DNA from: Paratinospora sagittata | Taxonomy: Eukaryota; Streptophyta; Magnoliopsida; Ranunculales; Menispermaceae | Direction of reading: 5' to 3' | DNA length: 64,000 nt | Assembly: GCA_035771175.1 (NCBI GenBank) | Contig: CM069590.1 | Location: 33,184,821 to 33,248,820, forward strand | Shown here: positions 33,381 through 45,369 of the stretch, in pieces | Layout of the letters: each line of letters begins with the position of its first letter | Numbering within the stretch: position 1 is the stretch's first letter | The notes under the pieces: generated by a model | The model's database searches: none | What the model saw: only the letters and a program-made list of their open reading frames with translations | Told to the model about the DNA's origin: nothing | Translations under genes and position numbers: made by a program

Positions 33381-34565
33381 TATGCATAACAAAGCCTACA
33401 AAGTGTTCAACAAGACCTCAAAAATAGTAGAGGAATCTATTCATTTAAAATTTTATGAGGTTGATCCTAGAGCATCCCTAGAAAAGGAATTTGAGAAAAT
33501 TAGCCTTGATGATGATAAAGATGAAATTTCACCTAAACAACCTGAAGATCAGATGGTTAGTGAGGAAAATAGTGTTCAACCCATTTTGGAAGCTCCTAAA
33601 AACTCTAGGTTACTCATAGATCATCCAACATATCAAATTATGGGTGATCTAGCCCCATGAGTAACTACTAGAGCATCCCAAATCGAGATCAAGGGCATGT
33701 AGCCTTTATGTCCCAGATAGAGCCAACTAAGGTTGAGAAAGCCTTAGGTGATGAATTTTGGATTTTGGCTATGCAAGAGGAATTAGGACACTTTGTAAGA
33801 AACAAAGTGTGAAAACTTGTTCTTAGACCTACTCACCAATCAATTATAGGAACTAAAGGGTCTTTATGAATAAGAAAAATGAACAAGGAGAAATAGTCAG
33901 AAATAAGACAAGATTGGTTGCACAAGGGAACAACCAACAAGAAGGAATAGACTATGAGGAGGCATTCGCACCTGTAGCAAAACTAGAGGCAATACGAATG
34001 CTACTAGCCTATGCTTGTTACAAGGATTTTTCACTATACCAGATGGATGTTAAAAGTGCATTTATAAATGGCTTTATAAATGAAGAAGTATATGTGGAAC
34101 AACCTCTTGGTTTTGAGGACTTTAAAAAACTAAATCAGGTTTATCATTTTCACAAAGCCTTGTATGGACTCAAACAGGCACCTAGAGCATGGTATGATAG
34201 GCTTAGCACTTTCCTATTAGATCACCAGTTTAAGAATAGAAAGCTTGACTCCACCTTGTTCATCATGACCAAAGAAGAGGATATGCTCTTAGTACAGATC
34301 TATGTTGATGATTCTCTTCAATTATGACAAGTGAGTTTGGGATGAGTATGATGAGAGAGTTAAATTACTTCCTTGGCCTGCAAATTAAACAAATGAAGAA
34401 TGGAACATTCTTGAGCTAGTCGAAGTATGCAAGGCATATGATAAAAAAGTTCAAGTTTAAAAACTTGAAGACTATTGATATACCTTGTAGCTCATCTATC
34501 AAAATGGATAAAGATGTATCCTGGAAGTCGATTGATGCAAAGATGTATCGAGGCATGATAGGTAG
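33381..34565 (+). pseudogene. Copia-2 linker and reverse transcriptase
   Basis: 33382-33660 is the integrase-RT linker (YKVFNKTSKIVEESIHLKF). RT follows: [66 protein letters not shown] and IYVDDS at the catalytic site. A deletion or shift directly after YVDD breaks the frame at 34320. The rest ([28 protein letters not shown]) reads on to 34565, where element A-III is inserted. Sequence resumes at 47552 with GSLLYIITCRLDIMF. Confidence 0.92.
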
Positions 34566-37500
34566 TATCACGACCCATTATACGTGACATCATGACCGGC
34601 ACGGAAACCTCCGAGTATACCCTCCGTCGGTACACCCGACGTCCCGTCAACCTAAAATACATATACGAATCCCCAAGAAGAAATAAAAGTACTTCCTTAA
34701 CAACCAACTAACATGATCACAATGAAATAAAATATTACTTCTCCAAATTTTTACAAATATAAAATTCAATAGTCTTCAAAATGAAACAAAACCCAACACA
34801 TCCTAACTATGTGTTAAATATACAATTATGAGGTGTTATCATGCACATAATTATCAAAATACAAAACTAAATGTACAACACCTACATGAAACAAAAACAA
34901 GGGACTGCTCCGCAGTCAAGCCTTCCCTTTTCCTTTTCTATCAGATCCTGAAAGAAGATGGTGAGGTGTGATCTACAGCCAGCTCAGTGAATGTTATTTA
35001 CAAGTGGCATATACGTGCATTTATAAAACATGGTAAGATCATAAAACAGTTGAAATATCATGAAGACAAAATAGATTACATACATGCTAACATAATGGAT
35101 CAAGTCATACATAAGACGATGCATAACATTTGTAGTCATGCTCATGCAATCCTAACACCTCCTGAGTACGGGGGTTCAAGGCTAGTGCGCTACACACAGT
35201 ACTTGAACACACACAATACTCGTATCCTAATAGGATTTCTGGGGTTGTGCAACACGTAAGATTAGCCTAAACTAACCTACCCATACACAAGCCATAAAAC
35301 CCTATACCAGGTACACAACTGGGATCGCCGCTAGACTTACGAGAATTCCCAAAAAGAGAAAATTTCAACTAGAACCTCAACCCAAATTATCATCCCAATG
35401 AATTATGCTCAAATGTATTTCATGGAATATTAAAACATGCATACCATCATACAAGGCATTTAAAACATTTCTATACTACAATGCCACATATAAATAATCC
35501 CAAAGTAAAAGAACACTCACACTTGATTGGCAAAGTCTAGCCAATCCAATCGCCAAAACTCTCCAATTGACTAAACGGGTTCAAGATCAATCACAAGACC
35601 TAGAAATAACATGGTTCACACAACTGAAAATCAGTCATAAAGTGTGTCAAAACCCCATGTTCAAACCCAATCTAAAGTCAATTAGATTCTAAATTGATTA
35701 CCCCCTTGGGCCAATTTCCATATTGCCCAACTTGATCATTTAGACTTAATTAAACTAAGATTGACCTAAATTGAATGTAATAGGGCGACCCCATGATCCA
35801 ACCACTAATATACATGAAATTCAATTATAATTAGGGTCAATTAGACTATACATCAAGTCAATTTCATCAATATACTAAGTCTTGGTCAAAATCCCCAATT
35901 AAGCCAATATAAAACATAAGGTCAAAATTAACTAAGTCATATCAATTTAACATAGGTTCTAACATTTTAAACCCATGATTCTACTCAATTTGGGTCCAAT
36001 TAAACAATCCCCAAGTCAATTTCATAAATTGACTTGCTTTGGGTGAAAACTCCCAATTTGGGCAAAATCCCCAAATTACATGCAAAATTGCCAAAGTACA
36101 TGAAAAATGCCAAATACTTAGCCTAGATCAAAATTAGTCAACCTTAGGGTGTCCATTATGAGAACCCACTGAATTCTATCATCAACGACCCTAATCATGC
36201 CCAAAAAGACCTACATTGCATAATTTTTCAAATTTTCTATCAAGAGCATCAAAAGCCCCAAATCTGGAAATTTTCTTACATAGGTCATATTGCCAATTTT
36301 TACACTAGGCCACCATACATAGCCACAAATTTACTGATCTAACAACATGGTTTCATTCACAATGCCTCCTAGAACAACATAGTTGACATGCATGACTTTT
36401 GGAAAAGCCTAAGGCCATGAACCAAACAATGACCATTTAGACTAAACCATATGATTTCACCATTAAAATCTCAAGCTAAATACATGAATCAGTCCCTAAC
36501 ACTGATCAAACCGTCATACATGGCATGCAAAGCTTAAGTCAAAGTCTAGTTCAACGAACCAATACTAGGTCATTTGTACTACACCCTACCAATTTCTTGT
36601 TAGAAATTGGGGTTTTTGCCTTTAGAGGGTTCCCAACACACTCTAAAACCACATATCAAACATGCAAAGCATTTGGACAACATTTGATTTTCACTTCCCC
36701 TTCAAATCTGGGTTTCATACAATGCATGCATCAAAACAACACTAGTATGCATGAACCAAAGAGATTGAAGGAAGAACAATGAGGGAAAACATGCAAACCT
36801 TAGGGATTTTGAGCAAAATCCACCAACCCTAGGTTTCCTCTTCTTTTCTCCTCTCTAGCTCCTTTCTCTCTTTTCTGGCTGAGAAATGAGCAAATGAGCC
36901 TAAAATTACGTTTTGGTTGCTTAAATAGACAAGCTTGGGCCCACAACTAAAAGTTGTCAAAACTATCAAAAAATCAATTTTCCTGTTGCAATACTTTCAC
37001 TTAGATAGTCAAGTTATTGCAACATACCTACCGATGTAGCATCTTAACCGTCCATAAGTTGCATGAGTAAGTTACCAACATTATGGTAAACTTTCAACGC
37101 AATCCAACGGTGGGATTACAAGACCTAACTGTTTGATCAAAACTGAGTAAGACAATCCGAAAATCCGTGAAACAGTGTTTGGAGTCTTATAACTCATAGT
37201 AGGTAACTCCGATCAAGCTCTTCCCGTTCATAATGAAGATCTATCACATAAGAATGAGCTGACAAAATTTCAGCTCAATCGGACCACGTATCTAGCAGAT
37301 CCAACTATTGATGTAATTTGTGACAGAAATTTCTTCCTCCATGGAGCAAGCTCCACTGGATCCAAAACACCGTTTTCGACATGTTTTGACGTCGAACGGG
37401 TCTCCGATGGTTGCAAAACTTCATGCGCACTCTTTATGACGTAAAACCATGCAAAGACACTCAAACTTACGTGCTTCGAGCATCAAAATATATATACATA

Positions 37501-37568
37501 CGTATACAAATACATGTACGGGTACACTATGGGTCAAAATGATGTCACCCAAAGGCACGGGTGCTACA
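34566..37568 (-). mobile_element. Element A-III 3' LTR
   Basis: 3003 bp, from TGTAGCACCCG (minus strand, at 37568) to the end at 34566. It matches the 5' LTR at 45370-47551 closely, but holds about 830 bases (roughly 35797-36625) that the 5' LTR lacks. The family A solo LTR at 13629-16351 supports the longer form. A TATTTAAG box lies near 36921 on the minus strand. Confidence 0.92.
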
Positions 37569-37915
37569 ACTCTCCCCAACTTAGGAATATTTTTGTCCTC
37601 AAAAATAAAAGCAAGAAAACTAACCTCAGTAGGTAAAGAGGTTGGGGAACTGCTCCCTTACCTGGTCCTCGCGCTCCCAGGTTTGCTCTTCATTATCGTG
37701 GAATTGTCATCTGACTTGCACAAACGGGATTTCCTTATTTCTTAATTTCTTGACCCTACGAGCCACAATCTGAATAGGCAACTCCTCATAAGTCGTATCC
37801 TCCCCAACTTGCAGATGACTCACATCAAGCACATGAGCTGGATTGGGATAAGACTCCTTCAATGGATCGTCATTAAACTTCCTCAACATCGATACATGGA
37901 ATACATCATGAACAC
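37569..37915 (-). pseudogene. Element A-III integrase C-terminus with chromodomain-like end
   Basis: The minus strand gives VHDVFHVSMLRKFNDDP, then YEELPIQIVARRVKKLRNKE, IPFVQVRW and a final WEREDQVREQFPNLFTY before a stop about 45 bases from the LTR. RKLRNKEI-V-V-W is the pattern at the end of plant chromovirus integrases, where a chromodomain guides insertion to heterochromatin. It is separated from the rest of integrase by the family B solo LTR; the join falls inside the codons for the region before VHDVFHVSML. Confidence 0.88.
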
Positions 37916-40877
37916 TGTGGCGACCCCGCGCCCCGGACCACCAACCCCACAGGGAATGGCATGCGGAATGCCGGGGCGGGACGCCCGGCGTAGGCATCTC
38001 CGACCACTCCTCAACTCCCGTGAGGTGGTTGAGACCCTACAAGCCTTATCTCAAACAACGACATAATATCAAAAGGTACTAAACAAAACTACCCACTGTA
38101 TTAATCATCAAAGACGAGATAATCCATAAAAATGAACCATAAATAAAATCATAATTCCTACAGTCCATTAAAAATTGACATACACATAAAGTCCAAAATT
38201 GTGGGTACAAATAAAAAAAACCGTCATGTGCCCACATGGTCTATCTAGCAAGTCCCAACTCACCCATACTAAAATGTGGTAAGTATTATAATTACATAAT
38301 CCAAAATATAATACTTCATAATATAAAACACAATTCAATCAAAATGCCTCTCAACTCACATAGAGGACTTGGATTCTCACGCAGGCAAGGCCCTCAAGAT
38401 ATGACTACTCCCTTGCCCTTATTCGGGACAGAAGGACCTGAAAGAGGAAAATGAGGGTGAGCCAACGATGCCCAGTGAATAGAATTCAAATATGCTATCA
38501 ATACTCATCAATAAAAACCATGTATGCATGTCAATGTGTAGCATGATTAAAAGCTCATAACATATAGATATCAAGCATTTATAATAAGTTCGATGCAAGT
38601 AAAAGTTTATCAATTTGGATCCACATTCCACATGCCTTGGGTTACTAGTCCACGTCTATTTCGCCGTGCCGTTGATCCCAATCATGTTTACTTGGGTTAC
38701 TAGTCCACGTCTATTTCACCGTGCCGTTGATCCCAATCATTTCCTTCTTAAAACCCTCCTATGAAAAGGTCAAGTCCCCCTATTAGCCAGATAGATGGGC
38801 CCAACCAAAGTCATAAGGTTTTCTCAAATCAATGCATCATTCAAAACATTAGAACACATTCATGCTTTCAACATACAATATATATAAGTGATATGATGAC
38901 ATAAATGATATAATCATAAGTGAAGCCTACTCACAACCAAGCCTCGCGAGAGTATTTAATCACACACGACCACCAAACCGAATCAACCCAATCAAGATCC
39001 TGAAACATACATCAATATCCTACCATACATCAATTTCTATGCTCAATTACATAGACATTACAAATCAACCCTAAATCAGCCCACATATAATTAATAGGCC
39101 TAAATCCCATTTAATCCCATCATTCAACTCAAATCACATGACTTAGGCCTCTAATGCATAGTTCTCATTCATAAACCATTCTATTAATCAAAAATACTGA
39201 TTTTCAATTCCTTAGGCATAAACATGTCCAAATTTGGGTCACTTGATCACAAGTAGGCCTAACCCATGATATGGTCACAACCACCAAATCAGTAGCATAA
39301 TCAACCCTAATCATGCTTAATTAAACATAAGTTGCATCAATTCAATGATTCTAAGCCAAAAGCATCAAAAGCCCTAAAATATGAAATTTTCCATACTTAG
39401 GCCATATTGTCGATTTACACTAGGTCGCCATGTTCAGCCATGTATATCACTGATTTTGCATCATGGGTTCATCCACAATGGCAACTAGGTCAACATAGTT
39501 GACATGCAAGCTATTTGGAAAGGTCTAAGTTCATATTCTAAATGTAGGTCTAATACAAACAACCCTACCAATTCTTCACATGTATTATTCTGTTCAGATG
39601 TATCAATCTACCAACAGAAATATGTAATCACAAAATCAACCGTACAGATTGAAGTATGTGAAGAAACAAACCTTCTGTCCAAATATCAGCCCAATCCAAC
39701 GGTGGACCGAAAAGATATGTATCTTTGATGAGCAAGTGTCTAATCAGACAGTTTCTCCTTTCCTGCTGCAAATACCCAAACTCAGATGGCTATATCACAC
39801 AAAATAATTAACGTATAAATATTTCCACCGTTCAGAATACAGAAATATCTGTTGTAAACTACATACTCAAATTTTATATCCATCCAACGGTACGTTGAGG
39901 AGATCTATAAGTTTTACCGAAACGGAACGAGAAACCCAGAAATTCCGACCAGCTTTGTTTCAGAGGTTATATCTCTTAGCACAAGCTTCGAATTACGATC
40001 TCCACCGTTCAGAATGTATAAATATCAGTTATAAACTACATACCCAAATTTGATAACCATCTAACGGTAGATTTAGGAGGTCTATAAGTTTGAGCGAAAC
40101 AGTGCGAGAAATCCAGACTTTCCGGCCAGCTTTGTTTGAGAGGTTAGATCTCTCAGAAGAAACCTCTGATCAAGATCTCCACCGACCAGAATGAAGAACC
40201 ATAAGCTACGAACGTGCTGACAAAATTTGAGCTCAATCTGACCGAAAATTCCAAAGATCCACTTCTTTGATGAAAATCTCGCAGGGTTCTTACTCCTGCA
40301 ACTCTCTCCTTCTTTCTCTTCTTCTTTCCTTTCTCTTCTTTTCTTTCTCTTCTTCTTTCTTTTCTCTCCACTCACCTCTTTCTAGCACTTCCTTGATTCC
40401 CTCCTTGATTCTCTCCTTGATTCTCTCCTTGTTTTCCTCTCCTTGGTTCCCTCCACTCATTCTAGCACTTCCTTGAAGAAGACAAGTGGGCATTGGACAC
40501 TTGTCCACTTTCATGCACCAACCTTCACATGTGTTGGTCTCATACTACCCATACCAACCACATGTATTTTAAATGTCCAATCCATTTAATACACCAAATC
40601 TTCAATTTCATTTATCCTTTTATTCCATCAATCCTAACCCATATCAATTCATGGTTTAATGAGCCCATGCATAAATAATAACATATGCATTAAACTTTAA
40701 TTTAACATGACTCATATACAATTTATGATACATATATTTATATATATTATCAAGCATTAACTATACAAACATTAAACAATCATCAAACAAACACCAAACA
40801 TATCAAGGCAACACATAGAGTTTGGGCAAAATACAATTGGGTTATGGGCTAGATGAAATAATTTTCGGGGCGTCACA
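37916..40877 (-). mobile_element. Family B solo LTR nested in A-III integrase
   Basis: 2962 bp with TGTGGCGACCCCG at the left and CGGGGCGTCACA at the right. It is flanked by AACAC on both sides (37911-37915 and 40878-40882). The integrase frame of A-III continues across it. It is the reverse complement of the LTRs at 56833-59774 and 61397-64000, so its own strand is minus. It holds the 55-base tandem duplication (38636-38740), three diverged units of about 175 bases (about 39720-40210), and a purine-rich tract (40290-40480) that yields only low-complexity Lys/Glu/Arg reading frames. Confidence 0.92.
38636..38740. repeat. 55-base tandem duplication in family B LTR
   Basis: CTTGGGTTACTAGTCCACGT and the following 35 bases occur twice in a row with one or two differences. 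The other two family B LTRs have the same pair at about 58950-59055 and 63574-63680, so the duplication predates their spread. Confidence 0.9.
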
Positions 40878-42269
40878 AACACCCTCGAGCTGAGAAGGTA
40901 GAGCCAACCTGTACGCTACTGGTCCAATCCTCTCAACAATCCAGAATGGCCCAATAAACCTAGGGGCAAGTTTCCCACTGACACCGAACCTCATCTGACC
41001 TTTGAGTGGCGAGACCTTAAGGAAAACTAGATCTCCCACTGCAAACTCTAACAGCCGATGCTGATTATCATAATAACTTTTTTTGCCTGTCCTGAGCTAA
41101 CTTCAGCCTCTGCCGAATCAGCTTAACTTTCTCAGTCTGCTCAACAACTGCATCAGGGCCCCATAACTGCGTATCACCCACCTCGTACCAACAAGCTAGA
41201 GATCTACAGGGTCTTCCATACAAAGCCTCATACGGTGCCATAACGATGCTAGCCTGATAACTGTTGTTGTAAGAAAATTCACACAAGGGAAAATGCTCAC
41301 CCCAACCACCACCGAACTCTAAAATGCAAGACCTGAGCATATCTTCCAGCATCTGAATCACTCTCTCGGACTGACTGTCCGTCTGAGGACGAAATGTTGT
41401 ACTGAGTCAGAGGCGGGTCCCAAATCGAGTCTGCAAGGCCTGCCAAAATCTCGATGTAAATCGTGGATCTCGATCCGACACGATAGACAAGGGCACTCCA
41501 TGCAATCTCACGATCTCTCTCACATATAATCTGCTCAGTCTATCCACAGAGTCCCTGGCGCTCATAGGAAGGAAGTGTGCACTCTTGGTCAATCTATCGA
41601 CCACAACAGAAATGGCATCAAATCTGCCCTAAGACCTCGGCAATCCCATGACGAAATCCATCATGATGTGTTCCCATTTCCACTCGGGTATGGGCAATGG
41701 TTGCATTTGACCTCCAGGCTTCCGGTTTTCAGCCTTAACCTGCTGGCACACCTCACATCTTTGCACATACTCAGCAATACTCTTCTTCATCCCGTGCCAC
41801 CATACATATCTCTTCATATCATGGTACATCTTGGTAGCCCCTGGATGAACAGTATACTGAGATCTGTGAGTTCTCGAAGTATCTCAGCACGCAACTCAGC
41901 ATCATATGGGATCCATAGTCTCCCTCTATACCGCAAGACATCATCTGGACCAATCTGCCAATCGGCCTGGTCAACATTGTCTGCATATCCACGGTACATG
42001 TCATAATCTGGATAATGTTCCTGTAAATATCTAACCCGCGGAATATGGGCATCTGCAAGCTGCACGCGCATCTGAGCACATGTCTTAGTAAGTGGTGCGT
42101 TCGAGAGTATACACATCATAGTCACTCTTTCAAGTAAATGCCATTGTTGGGCCATATGAAGAGCAACCACCTGAGTCCCAGCTCGCCTACGGCTCAAAGC
42201 ATCAGCCACAACATTGGCTTTGCCAGGATGATATTCCAAAGAGAAATCATAATCCTTTAGTAACTCGAG
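40878..42269 (-). pseudogene. Element A-III integrase
   Basis: Read from high to low coordinates: SLEYHPGKANVVADALSRR (end of RNase H), the zinc-binding MYHDMKRYVWWHGMKKSI...CEVCQQVK, the core [37 protein letters not shown] and QTDGQSERVIQMLEDMLR with all three catalytic acids (D, D, E), then YNNSYQASIVMAPYEALYGR and GDLVFLKVSPLKGQMRFGVS. In-frame stops follow RNase H at 42269 (at a Trp codon), PRS near 41628 and TRL near 41405. Integrase joins element cDNA to chromosomal DNA. The active site is intact, but the frame is not. Confidence 0.93.
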
Positions 42270-43439
42270 TCATCTCCTCTGCCACATATTCAGCTCCTTC
42301 TGATCAAAAAGGTACTTCAAACTCTTGTGATCAGAAAACAAAGTGAACCTCTCACCATAAAGGTAGTGCCTCCATAGCTTCAGTGCAAATACAATAGCGA
42401 CCAGCTCCAAATCATGCACAGGGTATTTGTGCTCATGCACCTTAAGTTGTCTAGATGCATATGCAACCACTCGACCCTCCTGCATCAGTACACATCCCAG
42501 GCCTAAGAGTGATGCATCGGTATAAATCACCAACTCTTTCCCAGGCTCTGGAAGAATTAACACTGGAGTTGTAGTCAACCTATTTTTTAACTCACTGAAA
42601 GCTCTCTCACAGGCATCCGACCACGTGAAGACCACGTTCTTCTGAGTCAGCTTAGTCATCGGCGCGGATATCATGGAAAAGTCTTTCACGAACTTCCTGC
42701 AATAGCTAGCCAAACCCAGAAAGCTACGAATCTCTCTCACTTTGGTAGGTCTTGGCCAATTAATGATTGCCTCATCCTTAGCAAAATCAACAGAAATACC
42801 CTCTGCACTAACCACATGACCCAAGAATTTCACCTCAGTCATCCAGAAATCACACTTGCTCAGCTTGGCATACAACCTATGCTCCAACAATGTCTGCAAG
42901 GTAACTCTAAGATGACGCTCATGATCCTCTCTTGTCTTAGAATAGACTAGGATATCATCGATGAAGACTATAATGAACTGGTCAAGGTACAGCTTGAACA
43001 CTCCCTGCATCAGATCCATGAACGTAGCTGGTGCATTAGTCAACCCGAAGGGCATCACCAGAAACTCGTAATGTCCATACCTCATCCGAAAAGCAGTCTT
43101 CGGCACATCCTCATTTCTCATCCTCAACTGATGGTACCCAGACCTCAAGTCAATCTTCGAAAAGAACTTGGCCCCAATCAATTGGTCAAACAAGTCATCA
43201 ATACGAGGAAGTGGATATTTGTTCTTCACAGTCATCTTATTCAGTTGACGGTAGTCTATACACAAACGAAGACTCCCATCTTTCTTCTTGATGAACAACA
43301 CAGGTGCTCCCCAAGGTGACATGCTAGGGGAAATAAATCCCTTGTCCATCAGCTCATCAAGTTGTGCTCTGAGTTCATTCAACTCTTTCAGTGCCATACG
43401 ATACGGTGGAATGAAAATGGGTTTAGTCCCGAGCTTCAA
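42270..43439 (-). pseudogene. Element A-III reverse transcriptase and RNase H
   Basis: A 389-residue open stretch. [71 protein letters not shown], catalytic [30 protein letters not shown]. RNase [48 protein letters not shown]. All catalytic acids of both enzymes are present. The stretch ends at a TGA in MWQRR, where related copies have Trp (A-II reads QKRWLELLKDY). This is the best preserved pol segment of family A. Confidence 0.96.
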
Positions 43440-44064
43440 CTCAATGATAAAGTCTACCTCTCACCTAGGCGGCAAGCCAGGTAACTCATCAGGAAAGACC
43501 TCTGGGTACTCACAGACTATAAGAATGTCTGCTAGCTGAATACCCTGACGTCAAACTCGCCATCGTAGTAAGCTCTTCATCAGTGGCTAATCTACCTTGG
43601 GTAGGTGGTCTCGATGCAGTCCTGCCTCGAAAGACGAAGACGGGCTCTCCGGGTATCTGAAAGACAACCCTCTTGCCGAAGCAATCAATGTGAGCGTGAT
43701 ACGCTGCCAGCCAATCCATACCCAAAATGGCATCAAACTCTACGAACTCTAAGACTCTAAGGTCAACAGACATCTCATGGTCCTTGAATCTCACAATGCA
43801 TCCCACACATACCATATTAGGGTAAATTCTCTCACCGGCCGCCGTACTCAAAATCAACGGCGTACTAGTCCTACCAGTAGACAATCTCAATCTATCTACT
43901 ACACCACCAAAAATAAATGACAGAATAGAACCAGCATCAATCAAGACATGCATCAAATAATTACAAATGCTGATTGTACCTTCTATTAGTTGCTTGCTAG
44001 CATCAGGATCTGGCTGCGTAACAGCTCTGGCCTACTCTTTGGTAGGTGCAGATGTATGACTAAA
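43440..44064 (-). pseudogene. Element A-III aspartic protease
   Basis: 43510-43956 gives MMHVLIDAGSILSFIFGGVV, with the active-site Asp followed by Ala, and FDAILGMDWLAAYHAHIDCF. It ends in ASRPPTQGRLATDEE. The A-II copy has Gly at the same place after the Asp, so both differ from the usual D-(T/S/P)-G. A frameshift near 43530 separates it from the linker to RT (LPGLPP-type residues at 43440-43520). Confidence 0.85.
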
Positions 44065-45170
44065 CTAACCAAAAGGAATCCTCTGTGGACATTGGTTCCT
44101 CTTATGCCCTGGAGCCTTGCAACCATAACACACAATTAGCCTCGGTACTCTAGGTGCACCGGATCTGACAAAACTCTGTTGCTACTGCTGGGATCGACAA
44201 CACTCTGGCCCGCAGTTGGTGGTACCACTGATACTGGAGCAGAGGCTACAGATGCCACATATCCACTGCTGCTGAATCTTGGCCTCTTATTACGTCGGCC
44301 TCTCCTGTCACTGAAATACTGTGCCTCTGACCCTGCCTGCTGAGTTTGAACTGTAGGAGCTGAGGTTGCCTGGACTGTTGCAGGTAACCTCATACGAGAA
44401 ATGGCCTCTACGGCCTCAAAATCTGTGGCCCGCCCCACAGTTTACGCATAGGTCTGCACGCCAGCCAGTGCCAAACCCTGACGGATACGGTCTCTGAAAC
44501 CGTCTCGTATCCTCTGCATCCTCAACTCATCGGTAGAAACCATCTCTTGAACGAAGAGTGCCAACCTGTTGAACTCTTGCTCGTATTCTCTCACAGACAT
44601 GTTGCCCTGGGTCAGATGTAGAAACTAGATTCGACGTTGATCCCTCTCGGCCCGTGGATAGAACTCTACAAAGAACAACTCCTTGAATCTAGTCCAAGTC
44701 CGAACCTCGCCCTCGAGCCTCTCCACCCGTTCCCACCATTTGTTAGCCTTGTCAATCAGCTTAAACATGGCAAACTTGACCTTATCATGCTCAAGCGCCC
44801 TCATATCACTGAAAATGGTCTCCAAACGAGTCAACCATCCCTCAACAAGCTCTAAATCAAGACCTCCCGGAAACTCAACATGATTCCGATTCTTGAAAGC
44901 TTTCATAACCCTTTCATAGCGGTCCTTCTCTGCCCGCTCAGCCTCAGTCTCCCCAGCTACGACATGCTGGACCCCAGCTGGTCCTGCATGTTCTACCTGA
45001 TCCCCTACTACTGTTGCCACACTACTGTGCTCTACAACCGCTACTACCTCATCCTGCAGTGGTGGCCTAACACCCTGCGTACGGCCTAGCAACTCGAGAA
45101 TCTGGGCTTGCTGCTGCTGAGTGGCCTCTAAGACTGCCTCTATACGCCTAAGGCGTTCCTCTGGGTCCAT
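44065..45170 (-). pseudogene. Element A-III gag
   Basis: The start ATG at 45168-45170 lies about 185 bases from the primer site. 44625-45170 encodes MDPEERLRRIEAVLEATQQQ, a variable Val/Ala-rich part, and the retrotransposon gag domain (VEGWLTRLETIFSDMRALEH, KFAMFKLIDKANKWWERVE, FKELFFVEFYPRAERDQRR). A stop at 44624 interrupts FLHLTQGNMSVREYEQEFN. A second follows near 44440; then 44136-44438 gives the Arg-rich nucleocapsid, and CYGCKAPGHKRNQC forms the CCHC knuckle near 44085-44130. Gag builds the particle and binds RNA. Confidence 0.92.
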
Positions 45171-45353
45171 GGTTGATCCTGTTTTTTCTTCTCTTGTAAA
45201 TATCTAAAATTCACAATAAGGAAGAGCTCAATCAGGATCACAATCCAAGAAAAGTTACCCCCTAAGATAACTACCCATAATCATACTCATAAAGGCAATC
45301 ATAATATCTTATAAGTTTTTTATTCTTTTAAGGATTTTAAACCTAAAACACTC

Positions 45354-45365
45354 GCTCTGATACCA
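45354..45365 (-). promoter_or_regulatory. Primer-binding site of element A-III
   Basis: The minus strand reads TGGTATCAGAGC, a full match to the initiator Met-tRNA 3' end complement, four bases inside the LTR end (45370). Confidence 0.93.
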
Positions 45366-45369
45366 CAGC

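Noticed and set aside
40082..40514. Overlapping Lys/Arg/Glu-rich and Ser/Leu-rich ORFs
   Set aside because: They come from the purine-rich tract of the family B LTR, are open in several frames on both strands and differ between the LTR copies (compare 57121-57432 and 61927-62163).
37916..40877. Host gene fragment captured in A-III integrase
   Set aside because: Exact TSD AACAC, TG...CA ends and two further copies in the window show it is a solo LTR.
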